Positions 45,385 to 55,969 of a DNA stretch of 64,000 nucleotides are shown here, piece by piece (the first letter of the stretch is position 1; every line of letters starts with the position of its first letter). Below the pieces are notes generated by a model. The model ran no database searches and had not been told where the DNA came from. It was given only the letters and a program-made list of their open reading frames with translations. The DNA is from Enterobacter chengduensis (lineage in GTDB: Bacteria > Pseudomonadota > Gammaproteobacteria > Enterobacterales > Enterobacteriaceae), in assembly GCF_001984825.2 (NCBI RefSeq), contig NZ_CP043318.1, positions 558,001 to 622,000 of the forward strand, read 5' to 3'. Position numbers and translations under genes: made by a program.

Positions 45385-46161
45385 ATGTTCTTAATTATAT
45401 TAATAAAATCGCTCATCATCGGCGGCCTGGTAGGCGTCGGTGTCGGGGCCGGGGCTGCACGCATGTTTCATGCGCCTACCACGCAGGGTATGGGCGCGTT
45501 TCGTACTTTGGGGGAACTGAACTCCTGCGAAGGGGATCCGGCGTCCCACTTCTCCTTTGGGTTAGGTTTCTTCTTTAACGCCTGGGCCTCTTCCGTGGCC
45601 GCAGGGGCTTTCACACAGGACGTTGACCACCGCATCATCCCAAACTGGGGCGCGGCGGCACTGATGATCAAAAACCGTAACGTCGGCGAAACGCTGCACG
45701 ACCCTAAGCGCATGGCGATTGCCTGCGGCGTTATCGGCATGATCGTCGTGACCTTCCTTAACCTGACCGCCTCCTCCGTTCCCGCTGCGCTTCAGGTCAC
45801 CGCCGTGAAGGTGCTGGTACCGGCGGCGAACCTGCTGGTGAACACCGTGATGCCGGTGATCTTCTGGCTGGCGGCCATCGACGCGGGTAAAAAATCGGGC
45901 TTCTGGGCCACCGTGTTTGGCGGCGCGGCGCAGCTGATCATGGGTAACGCCGTACCGGGCCTGGTGCTGGGGATCCTGATCGGTAAAGGCGTGGAAGAGA
46001 GCGGCTGGAACCACGTCACCAGGGTGATGATGGCGGCGATCGTTCTGCTCTTCGTGCTGAGCGGCTTCTTCCGCGGCTTCGACATGAAGATGATCGAATC
46101 CTTCCACCTGACCGTGCCGAACTGGCTCGACATGATCCACAACTCGCTCAGCGGTAAATAA
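45385..46161 (+). CDS. DUF4311-type multi-pass membrane protein
   Basis: The 258-residue protein has about six hydrophobic segments, beginning with LIILIKSLIIGGLVGVGVGAG and including IACGVIGMIVVTFLNLTASS, two segments in 135-195 and one near 220. A polar loop with ELNSCEGDPASHFSFGLGFFFNAWASSVA lies early. No ABC, MFS or PTS EIIC motif is seen. With the next gene it forms a tandem of membrane proteins, 13 bases apart, which suggests a two-component channel or permease. Confidence 0.75.
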   Translation: MFLIILIKSLIIGGLVGVGVGAGAARMFHAPTTQGMGAFRTLGELNSCEGDPASHFSFGLGFFFNAWASSVAAGAFTQDVDHRIIPNWGAAALMIKNRNVGETLHDPKRMAIACGVIGMIVVTFLNLTASSVPAALQVTAVKVLVPAANLLVNTVMPVIFWLAAIDAGKKSGFWATVFGGAAQLIMGNAVPGLVLGILIGKGVEESGWNHVTRVMMAAIVLLFVLSGFFRGFDMKMIESFHLTVPNWLDMIHNSLSGK

Positions 46162-46174
46162 CAGGAGCCTCGAC

Positions 46175-46816
46175 ATGGAACAGAATAAAGGTTTTTGGTA
46201 TGCCGACTGGTCGTTCCCGATCTTCGTTGGCCTGCTCTCCTCCGGCGTGTTCGCCGGGACGCACATGTACTACCTCTACGGCATCGGCGCGTTTAACGAA
46301 GTGGCCTTCGTGGCGATGCTGAAAGCGGGGATGGATACCGGCGTTTACGGCGCGGTGGCGGCGTTCGGCGCAAGCTTCCTGTTTGCGCGCATCATTGAAG
46401 GGTCGCTGGTGGGTATTCTCGATATCGGCGGGGCGATCCAGACCGGCGTGGGCCTCGGCGTTCCGGCGCTGCTGCTGGGCGCGGGGATCATGTTCCCGGT
46501 GACCAACTTCATTGCCGCGCTGATTACCGGCCTGGTGATTGGCCTGGCGATTGGCTACGTCATCATCCTGGCGCGTAAGTTCACCATCAACCAGAGCAAC
46601 TCCACCTACGGTGCCGACGTGATGATGGGCGCGGGTAACGCCTCAGGCCGCTTCCTCGGACCGTTGATTATCCTCAGCGCCATGACCGCCTCCATTCCGA
46701 TTGGCGTCGGCTCTCTGCTGGGGGCGCTGGTGTTCTACATCTGGCAGAAGCCGATCACCGGTGGCGCCATTCTTGGTGCAATGCTGCTGGGCTGGCTGTT
46801 CCCGGTCGCTCTTTAA
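46175..46816 (+). CDS. DUF4310-type multi-pass membrane protein
   Basis: The 213-residue protein has about six glycine-rich hydrophobic segments (FPIFVGLLSSGVFAGTHMYY, VGLGVPALLLGAGIMFPVT, AALITGLVIGLAIGYVIILA, GGAILGAMLLGWLFPVAL) and a polar loop TINQSNSTYGADVMMGAGNASG. Such loops often line substrate paths, but this family has no established function that I know of. It follows the DUF4311 gene by 13 bases and precedes the amidohydrolase gene. Confidence 0.75.
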   Translation: MEQNKGFWYADWSFPIFVGLLSSGVFAGTHMYYLYGIGAFNEVAFVAMLKAGMDTGVYGAVAAFGASFLFARIIEGSLVGILDIGGAIQTGVGLGVPALLLGAGIMFPVTNFIAALITGLVIGLAIGYVIILARKFTINQSNSTYGADVMMGAGNASGRFLGPLIILSAMTASIPIGVGSLLGALVFYIWQKPITGGAILGAMLLGWLFPVAL

Positions 46817-46858
46817 CACCTGCGGGCGCTGCGGCGCCCGCCTTACCAGGAGATCCTC

Positions 46859-47992
46859 ATGTTTGATTTACTCCTGCGCCGCGCGCGCCTCGCCGACGAT
46901 ACCCTGACCGATATCGCCATTCAGGACGGGAAGATCGCCGCGACGGGCGACATTATCGCCCCCGCGCGTAAAACGGTTGAGCTGAACGGCGACGTGTTCG
47001 TCAGCGCAGGCTGGATTGACTCCCACGTTCACTGCTACCCGAACTCGCCGATTTACCACGACGAGCCGGACAGCGTGGGCATTGCCACCGGCGTTACCAC
47101 CGTGGTGGACGCGGGCAGTACCGGCGCCGACGACGTGGACGATTTCTATGACATCACCCGCAGGGCCTCTACCGAGGTGTTTGCCCTGCTGAATATTTCC
47201 CGCGTGGGGCTGATTGCCCAAAACGAGCTGGCCAATATGGCGAATATTGACGCCGACGCGGTGAAGCAGGCGGTGACGCGCTACCCGGATTTTATCGTGG
47301 GCCTGAAGGCGCGCATGAGCAGCAGCGTGGTCGGTGAAAACGGCATTACGCCGCTGGAGCGCGCGAAAGCCATTCAGAAAGATAACGGCGACCTGCCGCT
47401 AATGGTGCACATCGGCAACAACCCGCCAAACCTCGACGAAATCGCTGAACTCTTGAGTTCGGGCGACATCATTACCCACTGCTACAACGGCAAACCCAAC
47501 CGCATTCTGACGCCCTCCGGCGAGCTGCGCGCCTCCATCACCTCCGCCCTGAAGCGCGGCGTGCGCCTGGACGTCGGCCACGGTACGGCGAGCTTCAGCT
47601 TTGAGGTGGCGAAACGCGCCATCGCGATGGGCATTCTGCCGCACACCATCAGCTCGGATATCTACTGCCGCAACCGCATCAACGGCCCGGTAGGCAGCCT
47701 GGCGAGCGTAATGTCGAAGTTTCTCGCCATCGGCATGTCCTTGCCGCAGGTGATTGACTGCGTCACCGCCAACGCCGCGGACGGCCTGCGCCTGGCGCGC
47801 AAGGGGCGCATCGCGCCGGGCCTCGACGCCGACCTGACGCTGTTCACGATTAAACGCCAGCCGACGGTGCTGACGGATGCCGAAAACGACAGCCTGCAGG
47901 CTGAACACATTCTGGTGCCGCTTGCCGCGATCCGCGCGGGCAAGGGCTACATGACCGAACAAGGGAGCACGGAACATGCCTTCGATTTATGA
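46859..47992 (+). CDS. Amidohydrolase/deacetylase family metallohydrolase
   Basis: The 377-residue TIM-barrel hydrolase has the metal site of the amidohydrolase superfamily: His56-x-His58 (DSHVHCYP), a probable carboxylated Lys150 (GLKARMS), His184 (MVHIGNNPP), His207 (ITHCYNG) and Asp267 (SSDIY). It resembles the deacetylase/dihydroorotase-like branch that cleaves N-acyl or ester bonds. In this operon it could remove an acyl group from an amino-sugar acid before the ammonia-lyase acts. Its 3' end overlaps the next gene by 17 bases. Confidence 0.85.
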   Translation: MFDLLLRRARLADDTLTDIAIQDGKIAATGDIIAPARKTVELNGDVFVSAGWIDSHVHCYPNSPIYHDEPDSVGIATGVTTVVDAGSTGADDVDDFYDITRRASTEVFALLNISRVGLIAQNELANMANIDADAVKQAVTRYPDFIVGLKARMSSSVVGENGITPLERAKAIQKDNGDLPLMVHIGNNPPNLDEIAELLSSGDIITHCYNGKPNRILTPSGELRASITSALKRGVRLDVGHGTASFSFEVAKRAIAMGILPHTISSDIYCRNRINGPVGSLASVMSKFLAIGMSLPQVIDCVTANAADGLRLARKGRIAPGLDADLTLFTIKRQPTVLTDAENDSLQAEHILVPLAAIRAGKGYMTEQGSTEHAFDL

Positions 47993-49094
47993 GAAGTACC
48001 ATTTAAAGCAGGTTATCAACACCTCGGGCCGCATGACGGCGCTGGGCGTCTCCACCCCGCGCCCGGAAGTGGTGCAGGCGGCGATGGACGGCATGAATCA
48101 CTATTTCGAGATGAAGGATCTGGTCAACAAAACCGGGGAATACATCGCGAAGCTTCTTGATGTGGAGGGGGCGACGGTGGTCTCCTGCGCGTCGGCGGGC
48201 ATTGCCCAGTCCGTGGCGGCGGTGCTGGTCAAAGACAGCGACTGGCTGCTGGAAAACCTGCACGTGACCCCGATTGAGAACAACGAGATCGTCATGCCGA
48301 AAGGCCACAACGTTAACTTTGGCGCGCCGGTGGGCACCATGGTGGCGCTGGGCGGCGGCAGGCTGGTGGAAGCGGGCTACGCCAACGAATGCTCCGCCGA
48401 TCAGCTGGCGGCGGCGATCACCCCGCGCACCGCGGCGATCATGTACATCAAATCACACCACTGCGTGCAGAAAAGCATGCTCAGCGTCGAGCAGGCGGCG
48501 GTCGTGGCGCGCAAGCACGATCTCCCGCTGATCGTTGATGCCGCAGCGGAAGAAGATCTGCACGTGTACTACCGCTCCGGCGCGGACCTGGTGATCTACA
48601 GCGGTGCGAAGGCGATCGAGGGGCCGACCAGCGGGCTGGTGATCGGCAAAACCCAGTACGTTGAGTGGGTGAAGCGCCAGACGGCGGGCATTGGCCGCGC
48701 GATGAAGGTGGGCAAAGAGGGGATCCTCGGCCTGACCTGCGCCATCGAACACTACCTGACGGCGACCAAAGAGAGCGGCGCCGAGATGGTGGCGAAGATG
48801 ACGCCGTTTATCGACGCGCTTAACACCCTGAACGGCGTCACCGCGCGCGTGGTCTGGGACAGCGCCGGGCGCGATATTGCCCGCACAGAGATTAAGTTTG
48901 ACGAAGCGACCACCGGCGTGGGCACGGGCGACCTGGTGGCGAAGCTGAAGCAGGGCGAATACGCCATCTATTTCCGCGGCTACAAGGCCAACGAAGGGAT
49001 TATCGAAGCGGACGTGCGCAGCGTAAATGCTGACCAGCTGAACATCGTGTACCGCCGCATTAGCGAAGTGTTAGGACAGGAGAAAAACGCATGA
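47976..49094 (+). CDS. DgaE-like PLP-dependent ammonia-lyase
   Basis: The 372-residue protein belongs to the SelA/aminotransferase fold and resembles Salmonella DgaE, which converts D-glucosaminate-6-phosphate to 2-keto-3-deoxy-6-phosphogluconate and ammonia. The N-terminal VINTSGRMTALGVSTPRPEV, the VDAAAEEDLH segment and the probable PLP lysine 212 in YSGAKAIEGPTSG are visible. It overlaps both neighbours, the amidohydrolase by 17 bases and the aldolase by ATGA. The phosphorylated substrate it should need has no obvious source in this operon. Confidence 0.85.
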   Translation: MPSIYEKYHLKQVINTSGRMTALGVSTPRPEVVQAAMDGMNHYFEMKDLVNKTGEYIAKLLDVEGATVVSCASAGIAQSVAAVLVKDSDWLLENLHVTPIENNEIVMPKGHNVNFGAPVGTMVALGGGRLVEAGYANECSADQLAAAITPRTAAIMYIKSHHCVQKSMLSVEQAAVVARKHDLPLIVDAAAEEDLHVYYRSGADLVIYSGAKAIEGPTSGLVIGKTQYVEWVKRQTAGIGRAMKVGKEGILGLTCAIEHYLTATKESGAEMVAKMTPFIDALNTLNGVTARVVWDSAGRDIARTEIKFDEATTGVGTGDLVAKLKQGEYAIYFRGYKANEGIIEADVRSVNADQLNIVYRRISEVLGQEKNA

Positions 49095-49831
49095 AACTGA
49101 CCCCCAACTTTTACCGTGACCGCGTCTGCCTGAACGTGCTGGCGGGCTCAAAGGCCAACGCCAGCGCCATCTACGAGGCGGCAGAAGGTCACGTGCTGGT
49201 GGGCGTGCTCTCCAAAAATTACCCGGACGTGGCAAGCGCGGTGGCGGATATGCGCGAGTACGCGGCGCTGATTGATAATGCGCTCTCGGTTGGTCTGGGC
49301 GCGGGGGATCCGAACCAGTCCGCGATGGTGAGCGAGATCTCCCGTCAGGTGCAGCCGCAGCACGTGAATCAGGTCTTTACCGGCGTGGCGACCAGCCGCG
49401 CGCTGCTGGGGCAGAATGAGTCCGTGGTGAACGGCCTGGTCTCGCCGACCGGCACCGTCGGCATGGTCAAAATCTCCACCGGCCCGCTGAGCAGCGCGGC
49501 GCCGGACGGCATCGTCCCGGTGGAAACCGCGATTGCCCTGCTGAAGGATTTTGGCGGCAGCTCGATCAAATACTTCCCGATGGGCGGCCTGAAGTGCCGC
49601 GACGAATACCAGGCGGTGGCGGAAGCCTGCGCCCGTCACGGCTTCTGGCTGGAACCGACCGGTGGGATCGATCTGGAAAACTATGAGGAGATCCTGCAGA
49701 TCGCCCTCGACGCGGGCGTGAGCAAAATCATCCCGCATATCTACAGCTCGATTATCGACAAAGCCAGCGGCGACACGCGCCCGGAAGATGTGCGCACGCT
49801 GCTGGCGATGACGAAGAAGCTGGTGAAGTAG
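49091..49831 (+). CDS. DgaF-like 2-keto-3-deoxy-6-phosphogluconate aldolase
   Basis: The 246-residue TIM-barrel aldolase resembles DgaF, which splits KDPG into pyruvate and glyceraldehyde-3-phosphate. The segment GGSSIKYFPMGGLK holds the probable Schiff-base lysine, and LEPTGGIDLENYEEI the phosphate-binding loop. Its start overlaps the ammonia-lyase stop (ATGA), so the two act in sequence and are made together. A palindromic repeat follows before the lactonase gene. Confidence 0.87.
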   Translation: MKLTPNFYRDRVCLNVLAGSKANASAIYEAAEGHVLVGVLSKNYPDVASAVADMREYAALIDNALSVGLGAGDPNQSAMVSEISRQVQPQHVNQVFTGVATSRALLGQNESVVNGLVSPTGTVGMVKISTGPLSSAAPDGIVPVETAIALLKDFGGSSIKYFPMGGLKCRDEYQAVAEACARHGFWLEPTGGIDLENYEEILQIALDAGVSKIIPHIYSSIIDKASGDTRPEDVRTLLAMTKKLVK

Positions 49832-49842
49832 CAAAAACAACA

Positions 49843-49924
49843 CCCCTCACCCTAACCCTCTCCCCAAAGGGGAGAGGGGACGATTACTCCCTCGCCCCTT
49901 TGGGGAGAGGGCCGGGGTGAGGGG
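49843..49924. repeat. CCCTCACCC/GGGTGAGGG palindromic repeat, copy 4, inside the operon
   Basis: The copy runs from CCCCTCACCCTAACCCTCTCCCC to GGGGAGAGGGCCGGGGTGAGGGG with ACGATTACTCC at the centre. It lies between the aldolase and lactonase genes and could reduce expression of the last two genes of the operon. Confidence 0.88.
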
Positions 49925-49954
49925 CAAACACCGCACAAACCCAAAGGAGCCACC

Positions 49955-51091
49955 ATGCACACCCGTAACCTGCTTGTCGCTTCACTCTCTTTGCTTGCTA
50001 CCGCCGCCGTCGCGCAAACCCAGTACGCCTGGGTCGGCACCTACAACCCCAACGGCGAAGGGCTGTACCGCTTTTCCGTCGACCCGCAAACCGGCGCGCT
50101 CGGCAACAAAACGCTGGTGAGCACGCTGCCGAACGCCGCGCAGCTTACCCTCGCGAAAGATGGCAAAACGCTCTATCTGGCAAGCGAAGTAGAGCAGGGC
50201 GTGGTGCAGGCGCTGCGCGTCGGCGATAACGGAGAGCTGAACGAGCTGAATCAGGTGGCGTCCGGGGGCGCGGGGCCGGTCTATCTTTCGCTGACGCCGA
50301 ACGGCCAGCACCTGCTGGTGGCGAACTACGTCAGCGGATCGATTGCCGTTTTGCCGATCAACGCAGACGGCAGCCTGGGGGAGGCCACGGACACCCAACA
50401 GGATCGGGGCGAACCGGGCGCGGCGAAGCCGGAAGCGGCAGCGGAGGGCAGCTTTGCCATCAGCGATCACAACGGCCCCCACGCGCACATGATCGCCGCC
50501 GATCCGAGCGGGAAGTACGTGTTTTCGACCGATCTTGGGCTGGATCGCCTCTATCAGTACCGTTTTGACGATCGAACGGGGAAGCTGACCCCCAACGATC
50601 CGCCGTTTGTCAGCGCCTCCTCAAAAGGGGCCGGGCCGCGCCACTTTGTCTTTACGCCGAAGGGCGATGCCCTGTGGCTGATTAACGAAGAGGCGTCTAC
50701 GCTCACCTACTATGCGATGGAGGCAAACGGCACGCTGAAAGAGGGCAAAACGCTCTCCGCCCTGCCGGAAGGATACAAAGGCACCAGCTTTGCTGCCGGG
50801 CTCGCAATAAGCGCCGACGGCAAGCAGCTGTATGTGGCTAACCGTTTGCATAACAGCATCGGGCACTTTACCGTAACGGCAGAGGGCACGCTGACGCATC
50901 AGGACGACGTGTGGACGCGCGGCGACTACCCGCGCACCCTGACGCTCGATAAACAGGGACGCTGGCTGTACGTCATGAACCAGCGCAGCGACAACATTAC
51001 CCGTTTCCGCGTGGCGCAGGACGGGAAGTTGCGCTTCGAGCCAGACTATACCCCGGTCGGCAGCCCATCCCAGATGGTCATTTCACCCTAA
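49955..51091 (+). CDS. Exported lactonase-family beta-propeller protein
   Basis: The 378-residue protein has a signal peptide (LLVASLSLLATAAVA, residues about 6-20) and a seven-bladed propeller of the 6-phosphogluconolactonase/muconate cycloisomerase type (YAWVGTYNPNGEGLYRF, HNGPHAHMIAADPSGKYVF, GAGPRHFVFTPKG, DYPRTLTLD). Cytoplasmic homologues open sugar lactones. The export signal places this one in the periplasm, where it could open an aldonolactone before uptake. CCCAAAGGAGCCACC precedes the ATG. Confidence 0.86.
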   Translation: MHTRNLLVASLSLLATAAVAQTQYAWVGTYNPNGEGLYRFSVDPQTGALGNKTLVSTLPNAAQLTLAKDGKTLYLASEVEQGVVQALRVGDNGELNELNQVASGGAGPVYLSLTPNGQHLLVANYVSGSIAVLPINADGSLGEATDTQQDRGEPGAAKPEAAAEGSFAISDHNGPHAHMIAADPSGKYVFSTDLGLDRLYQYRFDDRTGKLTPNDPPFVSASSKGAGPRHFVFTPKGDALWLINEEASTLTYYAMEANGTLKEGKTLSALPEGYKGTSFAAGLAISADGKQLYVANRLHNSIGHFTVTAEGTLTHQDDVWTRGDYPRTLTLDKQGRWLYVMNQRSDNITRFRVAQDGKLRFEPDYTPVGSPSQMVISP

Positions 51092-51110
51092 GCCGTAAGA
51101 GGACAACGAC

Positions 51111-53021
51111 GTGCGATTTCCGAACCAACGTTTAGCGCAACTTTTCGACCTGCTGCAAAACGAGACGCTGCCGCAGGACGAGCTGGCGCAGCGGCTGTCG
51201 GTCTCCACGCGAACCGTCCGTGCCGATATCACCGCCCTGAACGCGCTGCTGGCAAGCCACGGGGCGCAGTTTGTTCTGAGCCGTGGCAATGGCTATCAGC
51301 TCAAAATTGACGACGCCGAGCGCTATCAGCAGCTGCAGGCCTCCCACCCGCGCGCGCTGCGGATTCCCCGTACGGGCGCGGAGCGCGTGCATTATCTGGT
51401 GGTGCGTTTTCTGACCTCGGCGTTTTCGCTTAAGCTCGAGGACCTGGCGGACGAGTGGTTCGTCAGCCGCGCCACGCTGCAAAGCGACATGGCGGAGGTG
51501 CGCGAGTGGTTTCATCGCTACAACCTGACGCTGGAAACCCGTCCACGGCACGGCATGAAGCTGTTTGGCAGCGAGATGTCGACCCGCGCCTGCCTGACCG
51601 ACCTGCTCTGGGAGCTGGCGCAGCAGGACAGCCTGAACCCGCTGGTGACGGACGTGGCGCTCAACGCGGGCGTGGCGGAGCAGATGGTGCCCGTGCTGCA
51701 CGACGCCCTGACGCGTCACCATATTCGCCTGACCGACGAAGGCGAGCTGTTCCTGCGCCTCTACTGCGCGGTGTCGGTGCGCCGCATCAGCGAAGGTTAC
51801 CCGCTGCCGGAATTCCACGCCGAAGACGTGGAAGAGAACGTGCGCGAGGCGGCGAAGGATATCGCGGTGACCATCCAGCGACTGGCGGGCAAGGCGCTTT
51901 CTCCGTCGGAGGAGAGCTGGCTGTGCGTGCACATTGCGGCGCGGCAGATTCAGGAGATTGCCCCGAGCGCGATTAACGCGGATGACGACGAAGCGCTGGT
52001 TAACTACATCCTGCGCTATATCAACACCCACTATAACTACAACCTGCTCAGCGACGCGCAGCTGCACGCGGACCTGCTCACGCACATCAAAACCATGATC
52101 ACCCGCGTGCGGTATCAAATCATGATCCCCAATCCGCTGCTGGATAACATCAAGCAGCACTACCCGATGGCGTGGGACATGACCCTCGCGGCGGTGTCGA
52201 GCTGGGGCAAATACACGCCGTATGCGATCAGCGAAAACGAGATTGGCTTTCTGGTGCTGCATATTGGCGTCGGGCTGGAGCGTCACTACAACATTGGCTA
52301 CCAGCGCCAGCCGCGCGTGCTGCTGGTCTGCGACGCCGGTAATGCCATGGTCCGCATGATTGAGGCGGTACTCCAGCGTAAATACCCGCAGATTGAGGTC
52401 ACGCGCACGCTCACCCTGCGCGAGTACGAGCAGGTGGAATCGCTGAGCGAGGACTTTGTCATCGCCACCGCCCGCGTCAGCGAAAAGTCGAAACCGGTGG
52501 TGACGATCGCCCCGTTCCCGACCGACTATCAGCTGGAGCAGATCGGCAAGCTGGTGCTGGTGGACCGCACCCGCCCGTGGATGCTGGATAAATACTTCGA
52601 CGCGGCCCATTTCCGCATCATCAACACGCCCGTTGACCAGCAGACGCTGTTCCGGGAACTGTGCGCGCAACTTGAAGGCGAGGGGTTTGTCGGCGCGGAG
52701 TTTCTGGACTCGGTCATTGAGCGTGAAGCGATCGTCAGCACCATGCTCGGCGACGGCATCGCGCTGCCGCACTCCCTCGGCCTGCTGGCGCAGAAAACGG
52801 TGGTCTACACCGTGCTGGCCCCGCACGGCGTGCAGTGGGGCGACGAAACCGCGCACGTCATCTTCCTGCTCGCCATCAGCAAGAGCGAATACGAAGAGGC
52901 GATGGCGATTTACGATATCTTCGTCACCTTCCTGCGCGAGCGTGCCATGGCGCGGCTCTGTAGCTGCGAGGATTTTGCCGGGTTTAAGGCGGTGGCGATG
53001 GAGAGTTTGAGTCGGTTTTGA
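51111..53021 (+). CDS. PRD-containing PTS-responsive transcriptional regulator (BglG/MtlR type)
   Basis: The 636-residue regulator starts at GTG 51111 (AGAGGA upstream). Domains in order are an HTH_11 DNA-binding domain (about 1-60; LPQDELAQRLSVSTRTVRADI), a second HTH region (about 85-150), two PRDs (about 180-400), an EIIB-like domain with Cys407 (LLVCDAGNAM) and an EIIA-like domain with His554 (GDGIALPHSLG). This is the layout of MtlR/LicR-type activators, not RNA-binding antiterminators. Phosphorylation by PTS proteins should set its activity. It is the last gene of the operon. Confidence 0.88.
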   Translation: MRFPNQRLAQLFDLLQNETLPQDELAQRLSVSTRTVRADITALNALLASHGAQFVLSRGNGYQLKIDDAERYQQLQASHPRALRIPRTGAERVHYLVVRFLTSAFSLKLEDLADEWFVSRATLQSDMAEVREWFHRYNLTLETRPRHGMKLFGSEMSTRACLTDLLWELAQQDSLNPLVTDVALNAGVAEQMVPVLHDALTRHHIRLTDEGELFLRLYCAVSVRRISEGYPLPEFHAEDVEENVREAAKDIAVTIQRLAGKALSPSEESWLCVHIAARQIQEIAPSAINADDDEALVNYILRYINTHYNYNLLSDAQLHADLLTHIKTMITRVRYQIMIPNPLLDNIKQHYPMAWDMTLAAVSSWGKYTPYAISENEIGFLVLHIGVGLERHYNIGYQRQPRVLLVCDAGNAMVRMIEAVLQRKYPQIEVTRTLTLREYEQVESLSEDFVIATARVSEKSKPVVTIAPFPTDYQLEQIGKLVLVDRTRPWMLDKYFDAAHFRIINTPVDQQTLFRELCAQLEGEGFVGAEFLDSVIEREAIVSTMLGDGIALPHSLGLLAQKTVVYTVLAPHGVQWGDETAHVIFLLAISKSEYEEAMAIYDIFVTFLRERAMARLCSCEDFAGFKAVAMESLSRF

Positions 53022-53051
53022 GAAAAAGGCGGATAAATAATATCCGCTTTT
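53022..53051. terminator. Bidirectional terminator between the regulator gene and nrdG
   Basis: GCGGATA (53029-53035) and TATCCGC (53041-53047) form a stem with an AATAA loop, flanked by an A-run before and TTTTC after. It can stop transcription from both sides of this convergent junction. Confidence 0.85.
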
Positions 53052-53053
53052 CA

Positions 53054-53518
53054 TTAACGCAAATGATGCACAACCTGGTTACTGCTGCCGCGCCAGATGA
53101 GCGCCGGGTCTTTTAAATCCTGCACGAACTTGCCGTCGACCAGCACGTTAATCAACTCCACCACTTCCATCTGAGCAGCATTCAGTTCATCCAGCCTGTA
53201 TCCCGTCCAGACCCAGATATCCTTTCCCGAGCACTCGCGGCGAATGCGTTTTACCAGATTCAGGATCTCCGGCACGTTTTGCGGGTGCAGCGGATCGCCG
53301 CCGGAGAGCGAAATCCCCTGGCGTTTGATGCGCGTATCGTTGAGATCGTTAATGATCCGGTCTGCCATGTCAGCGGTAAACGGCATGCCGGAATTCAGGC
53401 GCCAGGTGCTTTTGTTGTAGCAGCCGGGGCATTCGTGGACGCAGCCTGAGACAAACAGGGTACAGCGGGTGCCGGGGCCGTTGACGATGTCGACGGGGTA
53501 GTACTGGTGATAGTTCAT
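53054..53518 (-). CDS. nrdG: Anaerobic ribonucleotide reductase activating enzyme NrdG
   Basis: NrdG is a radical-SAM enzyme that makes the glycyl radical on NrdD. The 154-residue protein equals E. coli NrdG in length and has the cluster motif CVHECPGCYNKST (CxxxCxxC) and the SAM-binding SLSGGDPLHPQN. It lies downstream of nrdD in the same direction, separated by a REP pair. Confidence 0.96.
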   Translation of the reverse strand: MNYHQYYPVDIVNGPGTRCTLFVSGCVHECPGCYNKSTWRLNSGMPFTADMADRIINDLNDTRIKRQGISLSGGDPLHPQNVPEILNLVKRIRRECSGKDIWVWTGYRLDELNAAQMEVVELINVLVDGKFVQDLKDPALIWRGSSNQVVHHLR

Positions 53519-53531
53519 TGCGAATAACCAC

Positions 53532-53606
53532 GCCGGGTGGCGCTGCGCTTACCCGGCCTACAAAAGTGAGCGGTTCGTAGGCCCGGTAAGCGCAGCGCCA
53601 CCGGGC
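53532..53606. repeat. REP pair (BIME) between nrdD and nrdG
   Basis: GCCGGGTGGCGCTGCGCTTA (from 53532) and TAAGCGCAGCGCCACCGGGC (ending 53606) are almost exact inverted units around a CCTACAAAAGTGAGC loop. It lies inside the nrdD-nrdG transcript, where such elements can stabilise upstream mRNA. Confidence 0.9.
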
Positions 53607-53623
53607 ATGAACGTGGCAGCGGA

Positions 53624-55762
<2,139 letters not shown>

Positions 55763-55787
55763 GATCACTCCATTTTTTGAAAACAGG

Positions 55788-55796
55788 TTATCCACA
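55788..55796 (+). promoter_or_regulatory. DnaA box (TTATCCACA) in the nrdD leader
   Basis: This is a perfect match to the strong DnaA 9-mer, 26 bases upstream of the nrdD start. A second perfect copy lies 77 bases away in the same orientation. DnaA-ATP controls nrdAB in E. coli; a similar link for nrdDG would be inference. Confidence 0.6.
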
Positions 55797-55864
55797 GAGG
55801 TGGAGAAGTATTCACCGGGCGTATTCCCCGCCGGGCCAAAGACTTCCCGCGTTCCCAGCGCGTG

Positions 55865-55873
55865 TTATCCACA
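55865..55873 (+). promoter_or_regulatory. Second DnaA box (TTATCCACA) upstream of nrdD
   Basis: This perfect 9-mer lies between the NrdR boxes and the nrdD start, same orientation as the copy at 55788. Two exact 9-mers within 86 bases are unlikely by chance. Confidence 0.6.
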
Positions 55874-55922
55874 ATTCCGGCCAGCGTAAGCGCCGTCTTG
55901 TTGTTGGAATAGTAGACGATAA

Positions 55923-55938
55923 ATACAACATGTTGGGT
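55923..55938 (-). promoter_or_regulatory. NrdR box 1 of nrdDG
   Basis: The core CAACATGTTG (55926-55935) fits the NrdR pattern CWATATATWG with two changes. Its centre is 31 bases from that of box 2, the three-turn spacing typical of paired NrdR boxes. Confidence 0.75.
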
Positions 55939-55953
55939 CGGCGTGCATTTTAA

Positions 55954-55969
55954 GTGCTACATATAGTGA
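55954..55969 (-). promoter_or_regulatory. NrdR box 2 of nrdDG
   Basis: The core CTACATATAG (55957-55966) fits CWATATATWG with one change. Together with box 1 it predicts repression by the nucleotide-sensing repressor NrdR. Confidence 0.78.
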
